Origin: Eutypa lata
Taxonomy: Eukaryota; Ascomycota; Sordariomycetes; Xylariales; Diatrypaceae
Length of the DNA stretch: 64,000 bases
Reading direction: 5' to 3'
NCBI GenBank assembly: GCA_022661535.1
Contig: JAKULF010000003.1
Location: 4,774,001-4,838,000, forward strand
The position numbers were made by a program, and so were the translations under genes. The notes beneath the pieces are model-generated. The model made no database searches. It saw only the letters and a list, made by a program, of their open reading frames with translations, and was not told where the DNA came from. This document shows, in pieces, positions 35,770 through 45,709 of the stretch (position 1 is the first letter of the stretch; every line of letters begins with the position of its first letter).

Positions 35770-36130
35770 TACGAATGATCATACATACCTAGGCTGGGGT
35801 GATGGATGGTCCTTGCTGATTGGGCGAGGCTGCTGGCGCCACCCGCCTTACTTTGGGGCGGGCGAGGAAGCACAACCGCCATGAGCTTAAGGCCAAGCCC
35901 TGCCCTGGTTCGTTGCTTGCTCTCCATCGGTAGGCTTCCCTTCCTTGCTTTCCGGCTACCGTGAGCTGCAGTGCAACGCTACCATGCATTAGTTCTGCAT
36001 TGGTTTGAAGTGGTTGGCGAACTAGCCTTGTTTTTTTCTTTTCCGTTTTTCTTCTCTTCTGCTCCTGCTAGCCTGCCTCTCCCTCCCCCCCCCCTTTTTC
36101 GTGTCCATTAGTCTATCACATGGTCTGTGC

Positions 36131-36154
36131 TTTTTCTTTCTTTCTTTCTTTCTT
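36131..36154. repeat. (TTTC)n microsatellite
   Basis: About five TTTC units in a pyrimidine-rich tract. Confidence 0.9.
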
Positions 36155-37019
36155 CCTGGTGGTTGCGATTCTCACGATGATGGGCAGACAGGCATCCCAT
36201 CTCTTTCCCTCCCTTACGCTCACGGACCTTCGCAATAGTGCACCACGATCTGGCTGCAATCGTGATTTCCATAATTTCTTCTAGGGGCGCCCGATCCAGC
36301 AGCAGCTCACGGCTAGCGCGCTACTTGTTGTGCCTACTACTGCATGCTAACTACATTACTATCAACTATTAATCTACCCAGCTACACCTACCTACCTACA
36401 TACCTACATACCTACATACTATTTATTGCACTCGCAAAATGGGAGCCCAAGTCGTGACAGGCGATGAGGGAAATGAGATTGGGTTCCCTCATTGGCCAGC
36501 CTCATTGGTTGCATGATCAGACAGACTCGTAGTGGAAATACCTTGTGGACGCAGAACTCCGTTTTGACCGCTGCTGATCAGCCATGTGCCGAAATGAGTG
36601 AAAATGAGAGAAAAAGAGACAGAAAAAGAGAGAGAAAAAGCCTAACTACCTGTTAGTGTGAGACCAGTCGCGTTTGTGTGCGATCAATCTCACCAGCAGG
36701 CTGTACGGGAGAAAAAAGCCCACATTACATATTCCATATTGTCATTATCAATTCATCATCGCCTGGTTGCAGTGCATCGCGGCACAGCATCACAGCTATC
36801 TCACTCGGAAGCGGTCACTGACTGACTACATAACCTCCTAACTACAAGCTAACTACATACTATACTACATACAACCATACATAGGTGCAACTTACATGCT
36901 ACCACCGCCACCACCACCGCCCCCACTACTACGAAGGCAATAATAAGCTGCCGATATTATCAGTAGACTGTCTATCGCGTCTAGGATTGCGTTTCTGCCT
37001 TGTGCAGGCGTGCGCACGT

Positions 37020-37047
37020 AGTATGGGTATGGGTATGGGTATGGGTA
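37020..37047. repeat. (GGGTAT)n hexanucleotide repeat
   Basis: Four copies of GTATGG/GGGTAT. It resembles, but is not, the fungal telomere repeat TTAGGG. Confidence 0.85.
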
Positions 37048-40000
37048 ATGTATGTACATATGTAATGGTTGCATGTGCAAAGTAGATATGCAGTATGTAT
37101 GTGCATTACATTTTCCCCGATGTCTTTCATGCGTGGTTCGGGCGAATCAGATCTCCCATGGAATCTCATGACCCCAATGCACGTCGATGTTTTAGGCGTT
37201 TGATACTACCCAACCGCTTTGGAGTTCTTGATTGGATGGAGAGTTGTGGGATCCAAGGCCGGACCGCATGGCGGTGAAGCTCTTTCTTTCGTGGGGGGGG
37301 GGACACCACCTACCTCCTCCTCCCACCCCGCCGCCGACGATGTGCTGGATGTAAATAGGGGTGAAAGAAAGATGCCGGCTAGCTGGCTAGTTGGTGGGAT
37401 GGAGAATACTAGATGGATAGATGACTATCTTGTTCCAGATGTTTCTAGCCAGCGAAGAAACCCCCTTTGAATACCTTGCCTACCTGTTTCAGTACCGTTC
37501 TGATCATTGCGGTGTGCGGGTTCCAGATGGAGATGCTGGATCGGGCGCATTGCATTTTTGTCACCATGACAAGGTGCATAACGGCTACCATCCGCTCCCA
37601 GAGCTTATTCGCCGTGGCATTCTATAAACCACTGTTGCTATTGATATATTGTCCGTTTATGTAGGTTGTGTATATAGCAAAGCTAGCTTGGGTGAGCAAG
37701 TAGTAGAAGCAGGTTGCGGTGGGAACCGGTGATTACGAGGACTTCACCATACGATTTCCCCTCCAGCCATTTTACATACATGGCTCCATCCTGATGGATT
37801 GTCGCGCCCGCCATCACATACCTAGTTAGCAAGCACATGAGAGCGTAGCATTTCCAGTGCCTTATTTCCCCATCTGCAAGTTTGGACACAGGAAGGGGTC
37901 CCCACGAACGCCTCTGGTTTTTGGGCACCGGGGAAAATGCCTAACCACTATCCATACATAACAACCTACATACATACATACATACACCTGCGTCGCCCTG
38001 GCATGGGGGAAGGGCGCCGGGAATACATAGATAGATAGAACTATACGCATGTTTGCATGCATGTCTCTTTTTTTTCCTTTTTTTTTTCCTGGACGATATA
38101 TCGTGGCTTACCTCCTTACGAATCAAGCCTTCACCTATATCCGAAATTATATAGTCTTAATATTATTGTTAGTGAACCAAAAGAAGAAAGAAGAAAAAAA
38201 AGGAGTTTGAGAGAGTTTGATGACTATAGACTTCGCGCAGCCTTAGCTAGCGCCGACACCTGACCCTCAGCAGCTGCGTGTCATCTCGATCCATTCCCTT
38301 TTCGAAGTGCTGGAACGCTTATTATATATCGACCTGCCACCGGAAGGAGTCCGCTGCCGCTGTCATCGTCCTGCCGTCGTCCTGCGCCCTTCTTGGTGAA
38401 GATCTCTATCTCTTCTGGGCTCGATTCAGTTGCTCCTCGGTGGGTATGTACGTGGATGAGGCCGGTCCCCGTTCCTAGGGCCTCTCTTAAGTTATACCTG
38501 TACTGTTGGCACGATTTCATTATCCAGATGCTTGTCTGCTATGCATGCGCCTTGCAGAGCCTTTCCCCTCCTATCTAGGTGTATTGTTCAAAATAGTTGT
38601 ATAGCGTGTAACCATTGTTCAGGTCAACCATGGTGGGGGTCCCTGGTGCCATGCCATGGATACAAGAAAGTCGTAGGTGGTAAGAGACAGTCGAGTCGGT
38701 CAACACCCCAGTAATATCCCTCGAAACACGACTATATGCTGGTTACACTGAGCTGGACTATACAGCAATAGCAACTCGCGAAGAGAAGACGTGGCTGTTT
38801 CTAGATATAGTGTCTCCATTGCTACGTTATAGTGCATTCGCCGCCACCAGACAGCTATAACTAAAGCCAGATCTCTCCCGTTCGATAGGCTGGTGGAATA
38901 CACTACTACTAGGCGGTTATAGTGGCCTCGGGCCAATAACGACTCAAGCTTCCCTTGCCTAGACCCTTCCATAAGGCCTCGCCCCATGGACAACAAGTGG
39001 GACTGCCCCTTCCCCGCCCGTCGAAGGCTTCGGTCGGCACCAAAAAGCGTAAAAGAGCGCATTACGTATACTATTATACATGGAATCTATCGAAACACGA
39101 TGGGCACATGGTGGGTAGGTTAGGAAGTCAAGTGTATACCGAAACGGTTTACTTCGGGGCGACCGTCGACCACGCGCACGCGCAAGTGGTGATCAGTTGC
39201 TGGAATATTCTTAACAAGCCCAAATATAGGTATAGGTAGCTATGTGTGTGTCCTCGTCGCCAAAAAAAAAAGGGGGGGGAGGAGGCGGGGAGGGGGAGTG
39301 TTTGACCAATCAACCAACCAACCAACTAACACAAACATATCTCTTAGCACTTAGCGAGGTAATATGTGCTAGATAATGGGTACACCGGGCCGGAGCTTCG
39401 AAGCTTTCGAGGGTTCGTCTATCCGTCTTGCTCCTTGCCTGCCTCACTTTTGTAGCACAACCGGTAGCGGACACGCCCCCATAAACGACGGACCGAAAAA
39501 CAAAAACAAAAAAATCACATTACCATGTACTACATATGTACGTAACTAACAAGAGCGCCTTATGTCGTGGTGTCACGTTTTTTTCCTCTCCTTTCTTTTT
39601 CGGGTCCACTGACAGCCTGTCCGGCAGTCCGGTGTATGGCAGGGCAACACGATACGACTTGAGTCCATGTAGTACCTAGTCATCAATCATCTCACTGATG
39701 TCTGAGTGTGTACGCCGGTTGCTGACGACGTACGTAGTAAAGTCAGATCTCAGCCTCACCCAGGGCACTTATTCGGGGATTCTCCCTTCGTGGCCATCAG
39801 AATTGCGGCTCTCATTGGCCAACCATGTGTTCTTACAGCATAGGGGGATAGATATGTAGGTAGGTGCAAGTGAAGGCTACCTAGGCTAGCCTGGCTACTA
39901 TGTAGATACCTAGGTAGATGACTTCACATTATCGTCATCCACGTAAACATGAGTTGTTGCCCGTCGTCGCACTATGTCTTAGACGATGTCTGATTCTCTC

Positions 40001-41955
40001 TTCCCACTTTGACTTTCCTAGAAGAATGCCCAGATGCCTTAGCCGCGCAAGTCCTTTGGTGAACCGTTGGCCTAAAATAGACCAGACTGGCTGATGCCTA
40101 GGTAAGTATTCAATAGATCGGACGAGTTTTTAAGCAAGCTTTACGCGAGCTACGGAAGTTTCAAGATGCCGCGTCCTTGACTGGATACGAGTACGTAGGT
40201 ATGTAGTAGGGAGTTTATCTAGCTTATTAGTCTATTCATCTGCCGTGAGCTAAGCTGGCTGGCTAAGTCAACAGCACCTAGCTCTTTACCGGGCGGGCAA
40301 GACTAAAGTACCTAGATATCAACTGCTCTGGTTCTGTACGAAGTACGAACATAGTGTTGGCCCGCCCAAAACTCTATTTTTGGAGGCAATATGACTCGTG
40401 GTAGCTACTCGCTAGCTCTGTATGTAGGCGGGAGGTTAAAGGGCTGCCTACACTCTAGCAGAAAGCTTAGCACCTCAAATAGGTGTGTTCGGCAATGCGG
40501 CTTTGACGCGACGTCAAGTGGGCGTGTGCCGGGCAAGCGGACTACGTAGTAGTGATGATGCTGTTAAGAGGCTTATCTACCATCTACGTTTAGGCTTCGG
40601 CGAACTTACATAGTACCCCTATTATCTAGCTACTACTTAGTTATGTGGCACCTAACGTTAGATTCATAGTCTGCTAGTAAAGAGACGAACACTCGAACTT
40701 TCACCATTACTCCGTGTATCACTACCTAGTTGGCCCCTACTCAGAACGTGTTATTGTACGTACTTTGATGGTCTTCGTTGATTAGGAGGAGGTACTAAGG
40801 ATAGTTCCGTTTTGAAAACCCATACGGTATATGTCTGCCGGATTTACCTACACTCAACTTAAGTGTCTGTCTCATGTCTGGGGCATTGTTGTGTAGGATA
40901 TCAGAGCACGTAGTCATTAGAATCGATCACTGGGGCTCCTTGAGTGCCCCCTCAAGTGCCCCCTTTGAGATTCACATGCCGGCTTTCGGGTATATCCTCA
41001 GAGTCGTCCCATGGGGTTCGAGCGTCCCTTGGGCTTCTAAGCAATTGCATAGTGATACTATGGGTCGAACCCATGGGCCAGGCGAGGACTGTCCCCTATC
41101 ATGTTATATCGTACCACTTGTTCCATGCTGCTGTCGGAGGTCTACAGACTCTCGGTTACCCCCTATAGGCATGTGCAAAGGCTAATGCCACTGCCATGAT
41201 TACCTCCGGGTTCTCCCTTTTCGAATGCTCTTTGGGTCATCATCGACGCCTCTAGCGAAGCCAGATACCATTTCTATCTGTTGCAAAGACGATCAGTGTA
41301 TCTATGGCTTCATTTTTAGTCTAAAAAGTTGATATACTACTGAAGTCGCTGTGAGCGAAGTCTGGTTGTTATTCTCTCTGGACAATTACAGTGCCCTGTG
41401 TAATCATAGTGGCGGCATATAATATGATACTGAGGTCACAGTCTCATTGAAACGATTTGTTTCGGCAGCGCTGCCATCGTGGTTAGGTGGTGACTGAACG
41501 AGTGACCTCTTGATTGGAACCACATCAAGTACGTAAAGGCCACCAATTGATAAGTGGTATAGCAAAAAAGAGGGCGTTACCGTAAGGGTATAAATCAGCT
41601 CAGGCTGAGATTGAAGAAATTCAGATCGCTTAGTGAATGATACAATACTATTTTTGAGAGCCTTAAGGGCCACGAACTGAAGACATGTAGCACCTGTAGA
41701 CTCATCTACATCCATAAGAGCACACTATTAACTTCCCTAGACTGCTCACATCCCCGAGCAAAAGAAACAATCCTTCATTGAAGACCGTCACTTCCAGACA
41801 ACCTGAACCCATCCGATTCATCTAACAACGCAGGCAGATAGTCTTGCCTCACTGCTAATGAACAGAGAGTCCGCCCAAATGCCAATTCCAGGACTCAAAA
41901 CCGACACGATTCCAAACGGCAGGTTGAGCTTTTTTCTAGCTAAGGGGTGAACCAC

Positions 41956-42378
41956 TTAGTTGCTGGGCTTTAGCGGGGTGCCGGGGACGGTCGGGTCCGG
42001 CTTAATAGGGCTACCCTGTACGGGCTTGTCGGGGATCATCGGGCCAGTGATCGGAGGGAAGATGATGAACTCGTCATCCTTGCCAGTCCTCTTAGCAGTG
42101 TCCCTCTTGCCGATCTTGATCGGGCTAGTGATCGGAGGAAAGATGATGAACTCGTCATCCCCGGTCGCCTTGACGGCATCTCTCTTGCCGATCTGGATCG
42201 GCCCAGTGATCGGAGGTAGGAGGACTGGCGTGTCGGGAGGCAGCGTAACCGGTGGCTCGCCGATCGGGTCGGGGAAGGAGGTGCTCGGCGGCTCAATCTG
42301 GAACTGCCTCCCATTGAGAGATGTGGGGAGGGCCACGGCCAGGGCCACGAGGGCAAGGGTGGCGGAGACGACCTTCAT
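41956..42378 (-). CDS. Secreted repeat protein with Lys-Arg sites (Kex2-processed precursor candidate), 140 aa
   Basis: Single exon from the ATG at 42378. Residues 1-17 (MKVVSATLALVALAVAL) are a typical signal peptide. The mature part is Pro/Ile-rich and repeats: PPITGPIQIGKRD (55-67), PPITSPIKIGKRD (81-93) and PPITGPMIPDKP (108-119); EFIIF precedes repeats 2 and 3 (76-80, 103-107). Lys-Arg pairs at 65-66, 91-92 and 96-97 are the cleavage sites of the Golgi protease Kex2, so the chain could release peptides of about 24 residues. DNA repeats are 81 and 78 bp apart, and a 34-bp block (42046-42079 and 42127-42160) differs by one base. Fungal Kex2-processed repeat proteins include pheromone-like peptides, hydrophobic repellents and precursors of ribosomal cyclic peptides. 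No UstYa-type (DUF3328) partner is visible in the window. A TATA-like element lies at about 42552-42561. No Cys is present, so it is not a typical effector. Confidence 0.75.
   Translation of the reverse strand: MKVVSATLALVALAVALPTSLNGRQFQIEPPSTSFPDPIGEPPVTLPPDTPVLLPPITGPIQIGKRDAVKATGDDEFIIFPPITSPIKIGKRDTAKRTGKDDEFIIFPPITGPMIPDKPVQGSPIKPDPTVPGTPLKPSN
42046..42218 (-). repeat. Internal tandem repeats of the dibasic precursor gene
   Basis: Three in-frame copies of a segment starting AGTGATCGGAGG (plus strand) at 42046, 42127 and 42205. The first two share 33 of 34 bases; the third is conserved only over the first 12. Confidence 0.9.
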
Positions 42379-44078
42379 GATGAGTTGGGAGAGCTTAAGT
42401 AGATCTTGACTGTCTAAACGCACAAGACAATAATTGATTTTTTTTTTCCTCGTGCAACTTCGCGTGCTTTGGTAATGTACGAATCTCGTTGAATGGAAAT
42501 TGCTGCTTGGTCTGCTATCCAGATTAAGTTCGATCGGCGCTCCCCTCCCCTTTATTAATATACACGCATATTCCCAGCAGCGCCCTTCCCACATGGAAGC
42601 CGGGACACCTAGAACCGTTTGGAAAATGACGATAAACTGTGGGATGATTCATCTATGGTTAATATGTGATAAATGAAGTATACCAAGCCTGGGCCAGGCA
42701 TGCATATATATCCGGTAGGATTAACCGGGGCGAGCCTCTCCGCGAACCATCGAAAACAGCTGACCATGCCAGCCTTTTAGGACTAATCACTTGGTCGAGA
42801 AGCCTTAAACGAGGTGTACAAGAGATCCGCTGGCGTTCTGGACGTCGCGGATGAATGACGATGCTAGTCCTCGGCCTCGCTTCGAAGATTAAAGACGTAA
42901 GCCCGGAACCAACGTCATCCCAACACCGGCGGTTACGAGCCAGTCTCAAGCCACCATCTCGAAGATTTCCAGCTTCACCAGGTTAGCCCAGAGCCGAGGC
43001 GAGTTTCCTCGACCTTCTAGACACATTCCCCAGCCAGGAGTGGGGTCGATTCGATTCCTGCAATCCAAACCGCGAAGACCCTTATCATCGTATCGTATAG
43101 CAGCAGGGCAGCAGCGGGTAGATGCGCCTACGCCAAATAGGATCCATCTCGACTCGAATTCAAAATGGAGCACGGAGGTGACGAAATGTGTCCTAGCTAG
43201 CTCAAACTTCGGAGCCCAGAGCGCTATCAGATCGCACCTGCTGGATATCACGTCACGTAGGATTTCCACATAGGCTCGAACCTCGCCGTCTTCCTGTATT
43301 TCCTTCCGTGGGCTGGTTCTGATGCGCCCATCAGCTGTCGAGACCGATCCCGAACGTTGAGTGATCGGTTTATATGACGTGACATGATCTAATTTCTATG
43401 AAGAATCAACCAAGCTATCGGCCGGGTGGCCGGAGTTTTCTCAGTGTTTTCTTGCCGCCGTATCGTAATGAAGATTAATTGGCGCCAACTTGTTGTTTAG
43501 TTTTGTATTATAGCTGAAGCCTATAGTTAACCTGACGAGGACGTGCGTGCCCCCACACTGTCAAGAGACGTGTGGGCATTTCGGATAGTAGGATGAATTC
43601 CTGGGCTATTGTATAATCATAATTGTCATAACGGTACAGACCAATGGTCAAATATCACTAACATTCGAAGGCCTCGCAGTTCTTGTCCAATCGAAGAAAA
43701 AGAATTGAGTGGCCAGAGACGCCTCGGGGCACGGTCAAGTCACAACATCATACTTTATTCGGTTGATTGATATCCTTTCTCTACTACGTAGAGGTGATGA
43801 TGAGAATCAGAAGAACTAGTTCAACAGGTATGTGGTCAGTTACAGTTGTGAATTTCTTTAAACCGAGATGATCTACAATTACCTAAGCAGCCCCAGAACA
43901 TCGTTAACAGAGTAACTACCTAGTACGTAGAAAGCGGAGATATCCGCTAAATCTTAGGGGCTTCAGGAAATCGTGGGGTAACAAGCTCCCTCATACATAG
44001 TCATCCATAGTCATCCATAGCTTCAGATACGGAACATGAATCTCACATAAGGGCCACGACCTATCAATCTCTTCATCC
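42379..44078. other. Intergenic
   Basis: Promoter side of the dibasic precursor gene (minus) and the CitE-like gene (plus). Two minus-strand open frames at 42659-43269 lack an ATG and family resemblance. No gene supported. Confidence 0.55.
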
Positions 44079-44173
44079 ATGGCGGCAACTAAATCGAGCG
44101 CCATTCTAAGGCGAGCTCTACTCTACGGTAAGTCTAACATCGTCTTTCGTGTTGCTCCACCTTCAATTCTTGG

Positions 44174-44204
<31 letters not shown>

Positions 44205-45493
44205 GGTACCTAGGTAGTTAATTGGCACCGACTCGGAGCTATTTACTTGAACCCATTCGTTCTATTGCAAACTCCCACCCCTTTTTTTCTCGACATGACA
44301 TGAAACTAACAAAAGCCCATAAAAAACGAAAAGTCCCCGCGTCCTCGCCGCGGATGCTCAGCAAGTCTCTGGGCCTGACGTCCGACAACATCACGTACGA
44401 CCTCGAGGACTCGGTGACGCCGTCAGCGAAGCCGGCGGCCCGCACCGCCCTGCGCGAGCACCTCGCGGGCCTATCCCGGCAGCCGCCGCCGCCCGGGGTC
44501 TCTGAGCTCGCGGTCCGCATCAACGCCGTGTCGACGCCGCATGCGCTAGACGACCGTAAGTGGCTTTTCTGGGGTTTGCTTAAGGTGTCCACTGGGGAGA
44601 TCTTGCTTTGCCTTCTTTTTTTTTTTTTTCGTGGGCGGGATCTTGTCCTCCTCGGCTCTCGCTCCGAGTCGTCTCGTACCAAGCTAGCTTATCCGCAATG
44701 AGAAGGTAGGCTAACTCCAGATACTACCACAGTGACGGCTCTGGCAGACACATTACCAAACCTCGACGCCGTCGTGGTGCCCAAAGTCAACAGCGCCAGC
44801 GACCTAACATTCGTCTCGGACGTCCTCCAACACCTAGCACCGGAGCGGCAGCAGAACAGCAGCAGCAACAACAACAACAACAACAACAATAATAATAGCG
44901 AGGACAGCAGCGGCAGCAAGCCGCCGATAAAGCTCATAGCCCTAATCGAATCGGCGCGGGCGGTCGTGGACCTGCGGGAGATCTGCGGCGCGACGCCGCG
45001 CCTCCTCAGCGGGCTGGTCTTCGCAGCCGAGGACTTCGCGCTGGACCTGTCGCTGACGCGGACGCCGTCGCTGGCGGAGTTCCTGTACGCGCGGTCGGCG
45101 ATCGCGACGGCGGCGCGGGCGTGGGGGCTCCCGAGCGCCATCGACCTCGTGTGCACGGCGTTCCGGGGCGCCGAGGGCGCCGCCCGGCTCGAGGCCGAGT
45201 GCCGCGGCGGGAAGGGCCTGGGCTTCAATGGGAAGCAGTGCATCCACCCCTCGCAGGTGGAGGTCGTGCAGCGGCTGTTCGCGCCCGAGGAGGCCGAGGT
45301 CGAGTGGGCGGTCAGGGTTGTTGTCGCGGATGCGAAGGCGGCCGGGGTGGGTAGGGGGGCGTTCACCCTCGATGGCTCGATGATCGATGCCCCTGTTGTG
45401 GGGAAGGCGAGGGCCGTGGTCGAGAAGGCGGGGAGATGCGGGTTTGATGTCGATGGGCTGATGCAGCGGTGGAAAGACCAGGAGCCCGAATAA
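44079..45493 (+). CDS. CitE/HpcH-type lyase (citrate lyase beta-like), 343 aa
   Basis: Exons 44079-44127, 44334-44555 and 44733-45493 with introns of 206 nt (GTAAGT, CTAAC branch, AAAAG acceptor) and 177 nt (GTAAGT ... CCACAG); frames join exactly. The family uses Mg2+ and an acyl-CoA such as malyl- or citramalyl-CoA. Visible motifs are [19 protein letters not shown] (11-29), [31 protein letters not shown] (substrate/Mg Glu), AAEDFALDL and [13 protein letters not shown], in family order. Residues 136-145 are ten Asn, encoded by AAC then AAT triplets, inserted in a loop before ALIES. The first intron starts next to a (TAAG)n tract and ends after A-rich sequence. The body is strongly GC-rich, unlike the flanks. 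No mitochondrial leader is obvious although the N-terminus is basic. Specific substrate is unknown. Confidence 0.88.
44173..44204. repeat. (TAAG)n microsatellite in intron 1 of the CitE-like gene
   Basis: Seven to eight TAAG units, continuing into a TAGG palindrome. Each unit recreates a GTAAG donor-like word, so it could generate cryptic donors. Confidence 0.9.
44868..44898 (+). repeat. (AAC)n/(AAT)n tract encoding poly-Asn
   Basis: Seven AAC and three AAT codons in a row in exon 3 of the CitE-like gene. Confidence 0.9.
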
Positions 45494-45709
45494 GGAGAGA
45501 GGAGGGTTGGATGCGGTATCGACTTGAGCTGCGGTTGAGAGAGAGACTGTAGAGGTTGCTTATACTTTAACGACCTCTTTAACTCTTGGGTTGGATTGTT
45601 TCCTTGAGCACGCCCGCGCATTTGTAGTTTGGACTTGTACAGTATTATTAGGTGATTATCTATGAAAGTTCATTAACTGATGATGGTAGTAGGTAGATAC
45701 ACTTGGGTA

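Larger units (their letters stand above)
34612..41955. other. Gene-poor region, about 7.3 kb
   Basis: The first ~800 bp may be the kinase 3' untranslated region. Several open frames of about 100 codons overlap here in different plus-strand frames without family resemblance. The rest contains microsatellites at 35746-35769, 36131-36154 and 37020-37047. A minus-strand frame at 41404-41715 with an ATG was considered and not called. Nothing else is supported. Confidence 0.55.

Noticed and set aside
37020..37047. GGGTAT repeats as an interstitial telomere
   Set aside because: The unit is GGGTAT, not TTAGGG, and only four copies exist.
41404..41715. Minus-strand open frame of 103 codons starting with ATG (MDVDESTGATC...)
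   Set aside because: No homologous family recognised, no adjoining exon, and frames of this length arise by chance in this AT-balanced spacer.
42659..43269. Two adjacent minus-strand open frames of about 100 codons
   Set aside because: Begin without ATG, end in different frames, and cannot be joined by good splice sites.
44689..45621. Long antisense open frame over the CitE-like gene
   Set aside because: Shadow of the GC-rich coding strand; composition is Ser/Arg/Ala-rich and no start context or motif is present.
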